From NCBI GenBank assembly GCA_013821585.1, contig JACDGO010000021.1, forward strand, positions 1 through 13,720: a stretch of 13,720 bases of DNA, read 5' to 3'. This stretch comes from Sphingomonadaceae bacterium (GTDB taxonomy: Bacteria > Pseudomonadota > Alphaproteobacteria > Sphingomonadales > Sphingomonadaceae). This document shows positions 1-7,115 of the stretch, piece by piece (the stretch's first letter is position 1; each line of letters starts with the position of its first letter). The position numbers and the translations under genes are program-made. The notes beneath the pieces are model-generated. The model saw nothing but the letters and a program-made list of their open reading frames with translations, did no database searches and had not been told where the DNA came from.

Positions 1-1
1 G

Positions 2-151
2 AGCGAGGGCCGCTCCGAATCCTTCCGGCGGCGGTTTTTGGGCGCGCACTTTTACAACCCGCCGAGGTATTTGTACCTGTTGGAATTGATCCCGACCCCG
101 GACACCGCGCCCGAGGTGCTCGCGGCGGTGCGGGCGTTCGGCGACCGGCGC
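2..151 (+). other. Fragment of a FadN-type 3-hydroxyacyl-CoA dehydrogenase, in frame with the kinase
   Basis: The translation contains [17 protein letters not shown] and then IPTPDT, followed by a helix ending in FGDRR. In FadN-type NAD-dependent 3-hydroxyacyl-CoA dehydrogenases the equivalent stretch reads roughly HFFNPPRYL..LE.IPT..T and continues with LGKG and the KDTPNFIANR motif. Here the match stops at FGDRR (about 151) and charged kinase linker ([10 protein letters not shown]) begins. There is no catalytic continuation, so the piece cannot be an enzyme. Leucine codons are unlike the kinase: four of six in this piece are TTG, against about three of 39 by hand count in the rest of the frame. 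It is either the edge of a rearranged or truncated fadN-like gene or an assembly chimera. The family match is from memory of the motif. Confidence 0.7.
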
Positions 152-1426
152 GACGAGGAGCGCCGCAACGCCGCGCTCGAGACGCGCGTCGCCGAGCGGA
201 CCGCCGAGCTGAGCGAAGCGAACGAGCGGCTGCGCGAGGAAATGGTGACGCGCGAAAGCGCCGAGGCGGCGCTGCGCCAGGGCCAGAAGATGGAGGCGGT
301 CGGGCAATTGACCGGCGGCATCGCGCATGATTTCAACAACATGCTGGCGGTCGTCATTGGCGGCGTCGAGATGGCGAAGCGGCGGCTCGGCGGGAACGCC
401 GACGCGACGCGCCACCTCGACAATGCGATGGAAGGCGCGAACCGCGCGGCGGCGCTGACCAAGCGGCTGCTCGCCTTCGCGCGCGCCGAGCCGCTGCTTC
501 CGGTCGCGACCGACGCGGGAAATCTCATCGCCGACATGTCCGAGCTGCTCGACCGCTCGATCGGCGATACCATCGCGGTCAGGATCGAGGCCGCGGCGGA
601 CGGCTGGCCGGTGTTCGTCGACCGCCACCAGCTCGAAAACGCGCTCCTGAACCTCGCGGTCAACGCGCGCGATGCGATGGAGCGCGGCGGGACGATGACG
701 ATCACCACCGCCAACGTCACGCTGAACGAAGGCGAGATCGTCGAGGCCGACGCCGGCGATTACGTCCGCATTTCCGTCGGCGACACCGGCATCGGCATGA
801 CGCAGGCGGTGCTCGACCGCATCTTCGAGCCCTTTTTCACGACCAAGCCGACCGGCAAGGGCACCGGCCTCGGCCTCAGCCAGATCTTCGGCTTCGTGCG
901 CCAGTCGGGCGGGACGATCGCGGTCGAATCGACGCCCGGCGCGGGCACGATCGTCTCGCTCTATTTGCCGCGCCACACCGCCGAAGCCGTCGCCGAACGA
1001 CCGGTGCGCCTCGCTACCGACGACAGCGGCAGCCGCCATGAGCGGCGCACCGTGCTGGTGATCGAGGACGATCCGCGCGTGCTTTCGGCGACGGTCGACG
1101 CGCTCGAGGAGATCGGCCACCATGCGATCCCCTGCGCGACCGCGACCGACGCGCCAAAGATCGTTTCCGAACGTCCCGAGATCGGCCTGATCGTCAGCGA
1201 CGTCCTGATGCCCGGCGTCACCGGCCCCGAGCTGATCGCCGCGATCGGCCGCGCGCATCCTGGGCTCCCGGTTCTGTTCGTCACCGGCTTCGCGGGCGAC
1301 ATCGGCGACGGTCTTGCGTTCGGCGGGCACGAAGTGCTGAGGAAGCCCTTCACGATCGCGGCATTGGGTGACGCGGTCGACCGCGCGCTCGACAAGACTC
1401 CGCCGGTCCCAGCGCAGGCCGCCTAG
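2..1426 (+). CDS. Hybrid sensor histidine kinase/response regulator; 5' end fused to a foreign-looking segment and open at the window edge
   Basis: The frame is open from the left edge to a TAG at 1424. Residue numbers here count from the TTG at 38, which is probably not a true start. Residues 40-80 are a charged probable coiled coil. The HisKA H-box follows ([11 protein letters not shown], phospho-acceptor His97). The HATPase domain shows an N-box ([10 protein letters not shown], 205-214), a G1 box (DTGIGM, 249-254), an F-box (FEPFFTTK) and a G2 box (GTGLGLS, 275-281). A receiver domain starts near 338 with acidic E343/D344/D345, phospho-acceptor D388 (VSDVLMP), T416 and K436 (LRKPF). The kinase should autophosphorylate and pass phosphate to its own receiver, so an outside phosphotransfer partner or a response-modulating role is likely. 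No input or membrane domain is seen. Upstream of about residue 39 the protein resembles 3-hydroxyacyl-CoA dehydrogenase instead (separate entry). The kinase and receiver assignment is firm; its true N terminus is unknown. The stop overlaps the stop of the convergent minus-strand gene. Confidence 0.9.
   Translation, partial: SEGRSESFRRRFLGAHFYNPPRYLYLLELIPTPDTAPEVLAAVRAFGDRRDEERRNAALETRVAERTAELSEANERLREEMVTRESAEAALRQGQKMEAVGQLTGGIAHDFNNMLAVVIGGVEMAKRRLGGNADATRHLDNAMEGANRAAALTKRLLAFARAEPLLPVATDAGNLIADMSELLDRSIGDTIAVRIEAAADGWPVFVDRHQLENALLNLAVNARDAMERGGTMTITTANVTLNEGEIVEADAGDYVRISVGDTGIGMTQAVLDRIFEPFFTTKPTGKGTGLGLSQIFGFVRQSGGTIAVESTPGAGTIVSLYLPRHTAEAVAERPVRLATDDSGSRHERRTVLVIEDDPRVLSATVDALEEIGHHAIPCATATDAPKIVSERPEIGLIVSDVLMPGVTGPELIAAIGRAHPGLPVLFVTGFAGDIGDGLAFGGHEVLRKPFTIAALGDAVDRALDKTPPVPAQAA
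1423..1426. other. Shared stop codons (CTAG) of convergent genes
   Basis: The palindromic CTAG gives TAG to the plus-strand kinase (1424-1426) and TAG to the minus-strand Tam41-like gene (1425-1423). No space remains for a separate terminator between the genes. Confidence 0.85.
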
Positions 1427-2259
1427 CGGATCGCGCCGCTCCGCAGGAGCTTCGGCACGAGCCCGATCGCGGCGACGAGCGGGTGTCTCCGCTGCCATGG
1501 CTTGAGCACGATCCGCGTGCCCGCGTGGCGGTTTATCTTCCAGGCGAGATAGTCGATCCCGCCCGCAAAGGTCAGGCTCGCCTTCGCAAGGCGCGCGACC
1601 GACGCGGCCTTGCCGTGACGGCGCAGGCGACGCCATCGAGCTTCGGCATCGGGGCGCGGCGCGGCGTTCGCGGCCTCGCCGAACGCGACATACCGCCCAG
1701 GATCGGCATCGATAATGGCGTCGGGGCGCGCGGCGCCTTCGGCGCGAAGCTCGCTCTCATACGTACGCGCAAGTCCCGCGCGCCAGCGGTCGAGGATCGG
1801 CCCTTCGGGCGTGAGAGCGAGCAGTGTCGGCGCGGCGCGGACGATGCTGTCGATCACCGCCGCCGGATCGCCCCATACCAGCCGCGACGGCTGGGCGAAG
1901 CGCGCCCAGGCCGAGACGGTCGTCGCATCGGGGCCGCAATCGCGCGCGAAATCGGCTTCGCTCAGCACCGCATATTTCGCGGCGAGCCCGCCTTGCGCGA
2001 AGGGAAAAACATTGGGCGGGATCAGCCGGTTGGCGGCGGCGAGCCAACGCTTCGGATAGGCGGCGGCATAGTCCGAGACGATCAGATAGAAATCGAGCAT
2101 TTGGCCGTCGAGCTGCGCGGCGCGCAGGCACGAGCCGTAGAACAGCACCGCGCGCGCCGCCGCCCCATATTGGGCGGCGATCGCTTCGGCCATTGCGGTA
2201 ACGCGGGGATCGACGGGCAGAGCGAGCTCGTCGGCGACGAGCGCGGTGAGCGGGGTCAC
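1423..2259 (-). CDS. Tam41-like CDP-diacylglycerol synthase candidate (nucleotidyltransferase fold)
   Basis: The protein has 278 aa and no signal peptide or clear membrane span. Residues 39-60 carry a nucleotidyltransferase signature, FYGSCLR (Gly42, Ser43) followed by [10 protein letters not shown] (Asp56). This parallels the GSG…MIDFIFVVD motif of mitochondrial Tam41/Mmp37. The parallels continue: a W and N spacing after it ([10 protein letters not shown]), then [10 protein letters not shown] and a short helix ending FAQPSRLVW, which resemble Tam41 KYGV…LL.D…aGRL.KPV. Tam41 makes CDP-diacylglycerol from phosphatidic acid and CTP, and bacterial homologues are known. The basic C terminus ([12 protein letters not shown]) could meet membrane phospholipid; that is inference. 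The GTG start overlaps the lipid-kinase TGA by 4 nt, so translation is coupled, and that kinase family makes phosphatidic acid, the Tam41 substrate. A different nucleotidyltransferase activity is possible. Confidence 0.62.
   Translation of the reverse strand: MTPLTALVADELALPVDPRVTAMAEAIAAQYGAAARAVLFYGSCLRAAQLDGQMLDFYLIVSDYAAAYPKRWLAAANRLIPPNVFPFAQGGLAAKYAVLSEADFARDCGPDATTVSAWARFAQPSRLVWGDPAAVIDSIVRAAPTLLALTPEGPILDRWRAGLARTYESELRAEGAARPDAIIDADPGRYVAFGEAANAAPRPDAEARWRRLRRHGKAASVARLAKASLTFAGGIDYLAWKINRHAGTRIVLKPWQRRHPLVAAIGLVPKLLRSGAIR
2256..2259 (-). other. 4-nt overlap linking the lipid kinase and Tam41-like genes
   Basis: On the minus strand the sequence reads GTGA: the GTG start of the Tam41-like gene overlaps the kinase TGA. 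Termination-reinitiation is likely and supports a shared pathway. Confidence 0.8.
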
Positions 2260-3215
2260 GCCGCGAGGCGGAGGAAGTGCATCGGCCGCGTCGAGCGCAG
2301 CGTGATCGGCTGGCCCGGCGCGGTGCTGTAAATCTCCCCGTCGAGGATGACCTGACTGCGGTCGCTGTCGATTCGGATAATGTCGCCCTGTTCGACATGA
2401 ACGCCGGTCAACACCTGCTGCCCGACCTTGCCGAGCAACGCCGCGACGAGCGCTCGAATGACAGGCATGACCGAGCGGTCGATCGCCATCAGCTTCATCC
2501 CCTGCTCGTCACCTTTCGGCCGCGCGCCCATTAGCATCTTTTCGAGCGTCGTGACGATCAGCAGCGCGAAGCGGCTTTCGGCGTGCCCCTCGCGAATCAG
2601 CGACACGCGCATCGGCTGCGGCTTATCGGGCAGGAACCAGCCGCTGATGCCGAGCGCGACGGTCAGAAACGATGCAATCGTCGCGAGCACATGGCTGAGC
2701 CCGTTCGGCAATCCCAGTGGATAGAGCTTGTGGCGGCAATAGAGGATCGCGTCGGTAAGGCCCGCGCCGCCCATGAACATGCCGAGCACGGCGCGATTTT
2801 CGCCCTCGCTGAGCGAAATCAGCTCGCGCCGCACGACGTGGTCGTCGAGGTCGGAGCCGGCGAGCGCGATGATCCGCTCGAGCGCGACGACCGGATCGCC
2901 GGTCGAGCCCAGGTCCATAGCGATCAAATTGGTCTTGCCGTTGGGCAGGACCGCCACCGGCGGCGGGTCGCCCTCGAAATGGCCGCCATGATGAAGCTCG
3001 GTCAGCGCCGCCTGCACCGTCCCGTCGCCGCCGTTGATCACGAGGACGCGCGGGCGCACGCAGGCAATCGAGGCGAGCGCCGCGCCGATCTGGCTGACAT
3101 CCTCGACCTCATAGTGGAACAGGTCGCCGTGCGCAGCGCAATAGGCGCGGATGCGGGGCAGATAGGCGCGGTTTCCCGTCGAAATGGGGTTCGACAGGAG
3201 CGCGACGCGCGCCAT
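2256..3215 (-). CDS. Diacylglycerol kinase-family lipid kinase
   Basis: The protein has 319 aa, starting MARVALLSNP at an ATG 2 nt after the stop of the upstream DUF2141 gene. The frame stays open further upstream, but that part lies antiphase over the DUF2141 gene and is not protein-like, so the 3215 start is preferred. The catalytic-domain nucleotide loop is INGGDGTVQAAL (GGDGT at 62-66). A second conserved loop at 90-98 reads LPNGKTNLI, where canonical family members have P.GT.N. A C-terminal LDGE (291-294) matches the late acidic motif of the DAGK/sphingosine kinase/YegS superfamily. The likely reaction is ATP-dependent phosphorylation of diacylglycerol or a related lipid alcohol at the inner face of the membrane. 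The downstream Tam41-like gene overlaps it by 4 nt, which suggests phosphatidic acid is the product. Sphingoid-base or another lipid substrate cannot be excluded. Confidence 0.85.
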   Translation of the reverse strand: MARVALLSNPISTGNRAYLPRIRAYCAAHGDLFHYEVEDVSQIGAALASIACVRPRVLVINGGDGTVQAALTELHHGGHFEGDPPPVAVLPNGKTNLIAMDLGSTGDPVVALERIIALAGSDLDDHVVRRELISLSEGENRAVLGMFMGGAGLTDAILYCRHKLYPLGLPNGLSHVLATIASFLTVALGISGWFLPDKPQPMRVSLIREGHAESRFALLIVTTLEKMLMGARPKGDEQGMKLMAIDRSVMPVIRALVAALLGKVGQQVLTGVHVEQGDIIRIDSDRSQVILDGEIYSTAPGQPITLRSTRPMHFLRLAA

Positions 3216-3217
3216 TC

Positions 3218-3715
3218 TTACCGGCCGCCGCCGAAATATTTGAGCTGGACGGGCACCACGACCGTGGTTCGGCCGACCGCGACCTGAACCTTCGCGGCGG
3301 GTGGACGGCGCTTGAACACGACGTCCCAAAAGCCGAGGTCGGGATTGCCCGAAGCGCCAGCGCCGTCGGCGCTGTCGGTCTTGCCGTTGTCGTTGACGTC
3401 GTGGCGGACATCGATCGCGTAGAGGCCAGGGGCGCGCACCGGCACGCAAATCTCGACCGGGCCCGATGCGGGGACCGACACCTGAATCCAAGCGAGCGCG
3501 TGGCGCTTGTCGAAATAGGTCGCCGGATCGCCGCCGAAGCTGCGCACGCGGACCTTGCCGACGCGGTCCCGAAAGCCGCTGACCTTGACCAGCATCGCCG
3601 GCCCGCCGCTTTCGCAGACGCGCGCATCGGGACCGAGCGGCATCGCCGCCGCCGGACCCGCGGTCGCCGTAACGGCGGCAAAACCGAGAAACGCGAGGAT
3701 ACTGGGCTTTTGCAT
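3218..3715 (-). CDS. DUF2141-family secreted protein
   Basis: The protein has 165 aa with an N-terminal signal peptide: a hydrophobic stretch after MQKPS and a probable cleavage after GPAAA near residue 24. The mature part is a predicted beta-sandwich containing DVNDNGKTDSADG, an Asp/Asn-rich loop reminiscent of calcium-binding loops, then GFWDVVFKR. These are hallmarks of DUF2141, whose function is unknown. It is the first gene of a minus-strand operon; the next start codon (lipid kinase) lies 2 nt after its TAA. The ATG at 3715 has no clear Shine-Dalgarno sequence in front. The protein is likely periplasmic or outer-membrane associated. The family call is fairly secure; any link to lipid metabolism rests only on the operon. 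Confidence 0.8.
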   Translation of the reverse strand: MQKPSILAFLGFAAVTATAGPAAAMPLGPDARVCESGGPAMLVKVSGFRDRVGKVRVRSFGGDPATYFDKRHALAWIQVSVPASGPVEICVPVRAPGLYAIDVRHDVNDNGKTDSADGAGASGNPDLGFWDVVFKRRPPAAKVQVAVGRTTVVVPVQLKYFGGGR

Positions 3716-3720
3716 GACGC

Positions 3721-4977
3721 TTGGCTAACTGGGCGGGGTTTGCGGCCAAATCATGGTCAAGGAACGACGACATTTCGAAATTCCTGTCCCCGACCGATCG
3801 CTATCTCGCCCGCCTGATCATCGTGCCGCTGATCGCGTCGCTGGTGATCGCAGCGATGCTGCTCGTGCTCGACCGGATGCTGCGATTGTTCGATTTCGTC
3901 GCGTCCGAAGGCGGGCCGGTGAGCGTCGTGTGGCGGATGCTCGCCAATCTGCTGCCCGAATATCTGTCGCTCGGCATCCCGATCGGCGTGCTGCTCGGCA
4001 TTCTGCTCGCGTTTCGCAAGCTGGCGCTATCGACCGAGCTCGACGTGCTTCAGGCGGTCGGCCAGGGGTATTGGCGGCTGCTGCGCGTGCCGTTCCTCTA
4101 TGCGGCGGGGTTCGCGGCTATCAACCTGGCGATCGTCGGCTACGTCCAGCCCTATGCGCGCTACGCCTATGAAGGGCTGCGCTTCGAATTGCGGTCGGGC
4201 GCGCTCGGCGCGTCGATCAAGGTCGGCGAGTTCACCAAGCTCGGCAAGAAGATGACGCTCAGGATAGAGAAGAGCGCCGACCAAGGTCGCCAGCTCTCCG
4301 GCGTTTTCGTGCGCGCGCAAACCCCGGACGGCAAGGCGCTGGCGGTGACCGCCGAGCGCGGCACCTTCATGGCGACCGACGATCCCGACACGATCATCCT
4401 GCGCCTATCGAACGGAACATTGGTGCACAGCGCGCCGAGCTTCGATGTGCCGCGCGTGCTGAGCTTCACCGCGCACGACCTGCCGATCGACCTGCCCAAG
4501 ATCGAGAATTTCCGCGGGCGCGGCGAGCGCGATCGCGAGCTGACCCTGCCCGAGCTCGTCCGGATTGGCGGCGACAAGAGGACGCCGATCGCGATCCGGA
4601 ACGAGACGCGCGCCAATTTCCATTTCCGCACGGTCGAGGTGGCGACGATGCTGCTGCTGCCCTTGCTCGCGGTGGCGCTCGCGGTGCCGCCAAAGCGCTC
4701 GACCTCGGCGTTGGGCGTCTTCCTGTCGATCGTGATGATCGTCGCCTATCACAAGGTCAACGAATACGCCGAAGGCATGGGGACGCTCGGGCGGATCGAT
4801 CCGTTCTTCGCCCTGTGGATTCCGTTCGTGCTGTTCGCAGCGCTGATCGTCTGGATGTTCCGCACGATCGCCTATGTCCCCGGTGGTCAGCCGATAGGCG
4901 GGCTCGAGCGCTGGGCGGCGCAAGTGGCGAAGGCGGTACGAGATCTCTTCGGCCATCTGACCGGACGGCCCGCATGA
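3721..4977 (+). CDS. lptF: LptF, LPS-type export ABC transporter permease
   Basis: The protein is a YjgP/YjgQ-family permease of about 400 aa. It begins with the family signature LSPTDRYLARLIIVP, followed by transmembrane helices (SLVIAAMLLVLDRMLRLFD), a periplasmic beta-jellyroll of roughly residues 145-290 (GALGASIKVGEFTKLGKKM is typical) and three C-terminal helices. With LptG and the LptB ATPase it pulls glycolipid out of the inner membrane toward the LptA bridge. The start is uncertain. The only ATG/GTG/TTG keeping the N-terminal signature is TTG 3721, just 5 bp from the divergent DUF2141 start and with no Shine-Dalgarno. A better-placed AAGGA (3759-3763) sits 8 nt before an ATT at 3772, giving an N terminus of ISKFLSPTDRY, and CTG 3784 is another option. 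The stop overlaps the lptG start as ATGA. Confidence 0.9.
   Translation: MANWAGFAAKSWSRNDDISKFLSPTDRYLARLIIVPLIASLVIAAMLLVLDRMLRLFDFVASEGGPVSVVWRMLANLLPEYLSLGIPIGVLLGILLAFRKLALSTELDVLQAVGQGYWRLLRVPFLYAAGFAAINLAIVGYVQPYARYAYEGLRFELRSGALGASIKVGEFTKLGKKMTLRIEKSADQGRQLSGVFVRAQTPDGKALAVTAERGTFMATDDPDTIILRLSNGTLVHSAPSFDVPRVLSFTAHDLPIDLPKIENFRGRGERDRELTLPELVRIGGDKRTPIAIRNETRANFHFRTVEVATMLLLPLLAVALAVPPKRSTSALGVFLSIVMIVAYHKVNEYAEGMGTLGRIDPFFALWIPFVLFAALIVWMFRTIAYVPGGQPIGGLERWAAQVAKAVRDLFGHLTGRPA
3759..3763 (+). promoter_or_regulatory. Possible lptF Shine-Dalgarno (AAGGA)
   Basis: AAGGA lies 8 nt before an in-frame ATT (3772) and 20 nt before a CTG (3784). No ATG or GTG is in frame here. It suggests that lptF initiates at an unusual codon downstream of TTG 3721. 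Confidence 0.35.
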
Positions 4978-6071
4978 CCCGTGTCTCCTTCTTCCCGTCG
5001 CGGACCGTCGCGCTCTACATGGCACGGCTGTTCCTCGTACGCAGCTTCGCGGTGCTCGCCGTGCTCGTGCTCGTGCTCCAGGTGCTCGACCTGCTCGGCG
5101 AATCGGACAATATCCTGAGCGTCCGCGGCAACGGCCAGGCGCAGATCCTGACTTACGTCGGCTTGCGCATCCCCGAGCTGATCCAGCGCTTCCTGCCGTT
5201 TTGCGTGCTCCTCGGCGCGCTGATCACGCTCGCGACGCTCAACCAGAACAGCGAAGTCATCTCGATGAAGGCGGCGGGGCTTTCGGCGCATCAGGTGCTC
5301 GCGCCGCTGGTCCTCGCGAGCCTTGCTGTCGCGATTGGATCGTTCGCGTTCAACGATCGCATCGTTTCGCGCGCGACCGCGACGCTCGATCGCTGGCAGG
5401 CGGCGAATTACGGAAAGATGCCGACCGGGCGCGAAGGCCAGTCGAACGTATGGGTCCGCGACGGCGACGACCTGATCCACGCCGACGCGGTGTCGGGGCG
5501 CGGCAGCCAGACGAAGCTGTCGGGCGTCAGCCTCTACGACCGCGACGGCGGCACCTTGCTCCAGATCGTCACCGGCGACGAAGCGCGCACGACCGGCGAC
5601 GGCTGGACACTGACCAACGCCAGCCGCTTCGACGTGACGCGCGGGACGCTGGCGAAGCTCGGCACGATCCCGTTCGCGAATGGCGTGCGCCCCGACCAGT
5701 TCACCCTGTCGAGCGTCGACGGCGCCGGTCAGTCGTTTCTCGGTCTTAATCGCGCGATCAGGGACCTCGACGCGGCGGGGCGGCCCACCGGGGCGTTGAA
5801 GGCCGCGCTGTGGCACAAATTATCGGGACCGCTCTCGACGATCCTGATGCCGCTGCTCGGCGCGGTCGCTGCCTTCGGCCTCGCGCGCTCGGGGCAGCTC
5901 TTCGTCCGTGCGGTGATCGGCATGGCGCTGGGCTTTGCTTATTTCGTCGCCGACAATTTCGGGCTGGCGATGGGCAATCTCGGCGCATATCCCCCGCTGC
6001 TCGCGGCGTGGGGGCCGTTTTTCCTGTTCCTGCTGATCGGCGAAGCAGTGCTGATCCGGACGGAGGAATAG
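4974..6071 (+). CDS. lptG: LptG, LPS-type export ABC transporter permease
   Basis: The protein has 365 aa, the usual LptG length. The ATG at 4974 overlaps the lptF TGA (ATGA), giving coupled translation and equal dosage of the heterodimer. The frame is open upstream, but that part is out of phase over lptF. N-terminal helix 1 begins YMARLFLVRSFAVLAVLV. It is followed by LDLLGESDNIL, a family-typical segment, and by RIPELIQRFLPF and ALITLATLNQNSEVISMKAAG, which form the conserved cytoplasmic-facing region that contacts LptB. A periplasmic jellyroll (about 125-265) includes NVWVRDGDDLIHADAV. Three C-terminal helices follow (ILMPLLGAVAAFGLAR, MALGFAYFVADNF, LLAAWGPFFLFLL). It acts in the inner membrane with LptF, exporting LPS or, in sphingomonads, possibly glycosphingolipid. 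Confidence 0.93.
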   Translation: MTRVSFFPSRTVALYMARLFLVRSFAVLAVLVLVLQVLDLLGESDNILSVRGNGQAQILTYVGLRIPELIQRFLPFCVLLGALITLATLNQNSEVISMKAAGLSAHQVLAPLVLASLAVAIGSFAFNDRIVSRATATLDRWQAANYGKMPTGREGQSNVWVRDGDDLIHADAVSGRGSQTKLSGVSLYDRDGGTLLQIVTGDEARTTGDGWTLTNASRFDVTRGTLAKLGTIPFANGVRPDQFTLSSVDGAGQSFLGLNRAIRDLDAAGRPTGALKAALWHKLSGPLSTILMPLLGAVAAFGLARSGQLFVRAVIGMALGFAYFVADNFGLAMGNLGAYPPLLAAWGPFFLFLLIGEAVLIRTEE

Positions 6072-6082
6072 TCCGGTCGCCG

Positions 6083-6090
6083 AAAAGGAG
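6083..6090 (+). promoter_or_regulatory. Ribosome binding site for the HExxH peptidase gene
   Basis: AAAAGGAG sits 5 nt before a GTG at 6096 and fixes that codon as the start. It is the strongest Shine-Dalgarno I see in the window. Confidence 0.7.
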
Positions 6091-6095
6091 CACTC

Positions 6096-7064
6096 GTGCC
6101 GAAACTGGCCCTAATCCTGCTGATGCCCGCGCTGCTCGCCGCCGCCGCCCCGCGAACAGTGACATTCGCCAGCTATGCCCCGCAATTCGACAACTTCGAG
6201 GCGCGCACCCGGGGAATGGCTACCGACAGGCGCGTTCTGGCGTTCCGCGCCGAATTCGACCGGATATTGCCAGGGCTCTATTCCGTTGCGGACGCCGCGC
6301 TCGACCGCCGTATCGCGAGAGCCCTGACCGAGTTTCCCTCGATCCGGCCCGCCTATCGCATCGTCGAATCGCGTTTCCCCGGCGCGCTCGCGTCCGCGGT
6401 CCGGCATTTCCGGACGGTTTTCCCCCAGTTCGCATCCCCGCTCCCGATCTTTCTGGTGCACTCGCTGGGGACTCGGGACGGCGGATCGGATTATGTGGGC
6501 GGCCGCAAGGCGATGCTGTTCGGGGCGGACGTCATCGCGAAGCTCCACAACGATGATTCGCTTCAACCTTTCCTCGATCATGAGCTTTTCCATCTCGAGC
6601 ACGCCCGGCACTTCATGGATTGCGATCAGCTCTGGTGTCCGTTGTGGCAGGAGGGGCTTGCCACCTATGCCGCCGCTTCGATGACGCCCGGCGCGACCGA
6701 TCATCAACTGCTGCTCGACGCGCCTGCACCGATCCGTGCGGCGACCGAGGCACGCTGGGGAGAAGCGCTGTGCCGGATGGCGGTCGGGTTCGACTCCGCC
6801 GATAATGGCGATATCGCCGCCGCTTTCATGGGCCGAGGCAAGTCGTCCGGGCTGCCGCAGCGTTTCGGCTATTATGTCGGCCTGCGTATCGCCTCAGAAG
6901 CGGCACGGAACCGGACCTTGCCCGTTCTCGCCGGTCTGGACGATGAAGCCGCAAGGCCAGTGGTCGCGGCGGCGCTCACCGCGTTGATCGACGCGGCGCA
7001 CGCGCCTTGCCGCCCGCCGGCTGCGAACGGTGCTATTACGCGGCACGTGGCGCGCCCGGCTTGA
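6096..7064 (+). CDS. Putative exported HExxH zinc metallopeptidase
   Basis: The protein has 322 aa. A GTG start is supported by the strong AAAAGGAG. The N terminus is a signal peptide (MPKLALILLMPALLAAAA, cleavage near residue 18). The zinc motif is DHELFH (His162, Glu163, His166), and the glutamate in WQEGLATY (Glu186), 19 residues after the second histidine, is a plausible third ligand, giving a gluzincin pattern like DUF2268-type predicted peptidases. Cys176 and Cys181 flank the region and could form a disulfide in the periplasm. No specific family is recognised with confidence. The gene follows lptG by 24 bp in the same direction, so it may be co-transcribed. Codon choice looks slightly less biased than that of lptFG, which may mark an accessory gene. 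The substrate is unknown; a role in envelope protein turnover is inference only. Confidence 0.7.
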   Translation: MPKLALILLMPALLAAAAPRTVTFASYAPQFDNFEARTRGMATDRRVLAFRAEFDRILPGLYSVADAALDRRIARALTEFPSIRPAYRIVESRFPGALASAVRHFRTVFPQFASPLPIFLVHSLGTRDGGSDYVGGRKAMLFGADVIAKLHNDDSLQPFLDHELFHLEHARHFMDCDQLWCPLWQEGLATYAAASMTPGATDHQLLLDAPAPIRAATEARWGEALCRMAVGFDSADNGDIAAAFMGRGKSSGLPQRFGYYVGLRIASEAARNRTLPVLAGLDDEAARPVVAAALTALIDAAHAPCRPPAANGAITRHVARPA

Positions 7065-7105
7065 TCCCGCGATGGCAATCGGCGATCCGATGAAAGAGCA
7101 AAGGT

Positions 7106-7110
7106 GGAGA
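7106..7110 (+). promoter_or_regulatory. Ribosome binding site deciding the M13 peptidase start
   Basis: GGAGA lies 5 nt before ATG 7116. This favours that start over the in-frame GTG at 7104, which overlaps the site. Confidence 0.6.
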
Positions 7111-7115
7111 CGGCG

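Noticed and set aside
3216..3773. An N-terminal extension of the lipid kinase frame by 186 codons
   Set aside because: The extension overlaps the DUF2141 gene in another frame and is Arg/Gly-rich low-complexity sequence. The kinase fold begins at MARVALLSNP.
3753..4172. An ATG-started frame (MVKERRHFEIP…) overlapping the lptF 5' end
   Set aside because: It becomes Arg/Ala-rich and lacks permease helices. Its ATG could at most matter if a frameshift error existed in lptF.
4887..5816. A 309-codon minus-strand frame opposite lptG
   Set aside because: It is a charged Arg/Glu-rich translation with no motif, and lptG on the other strand is unambiguous.
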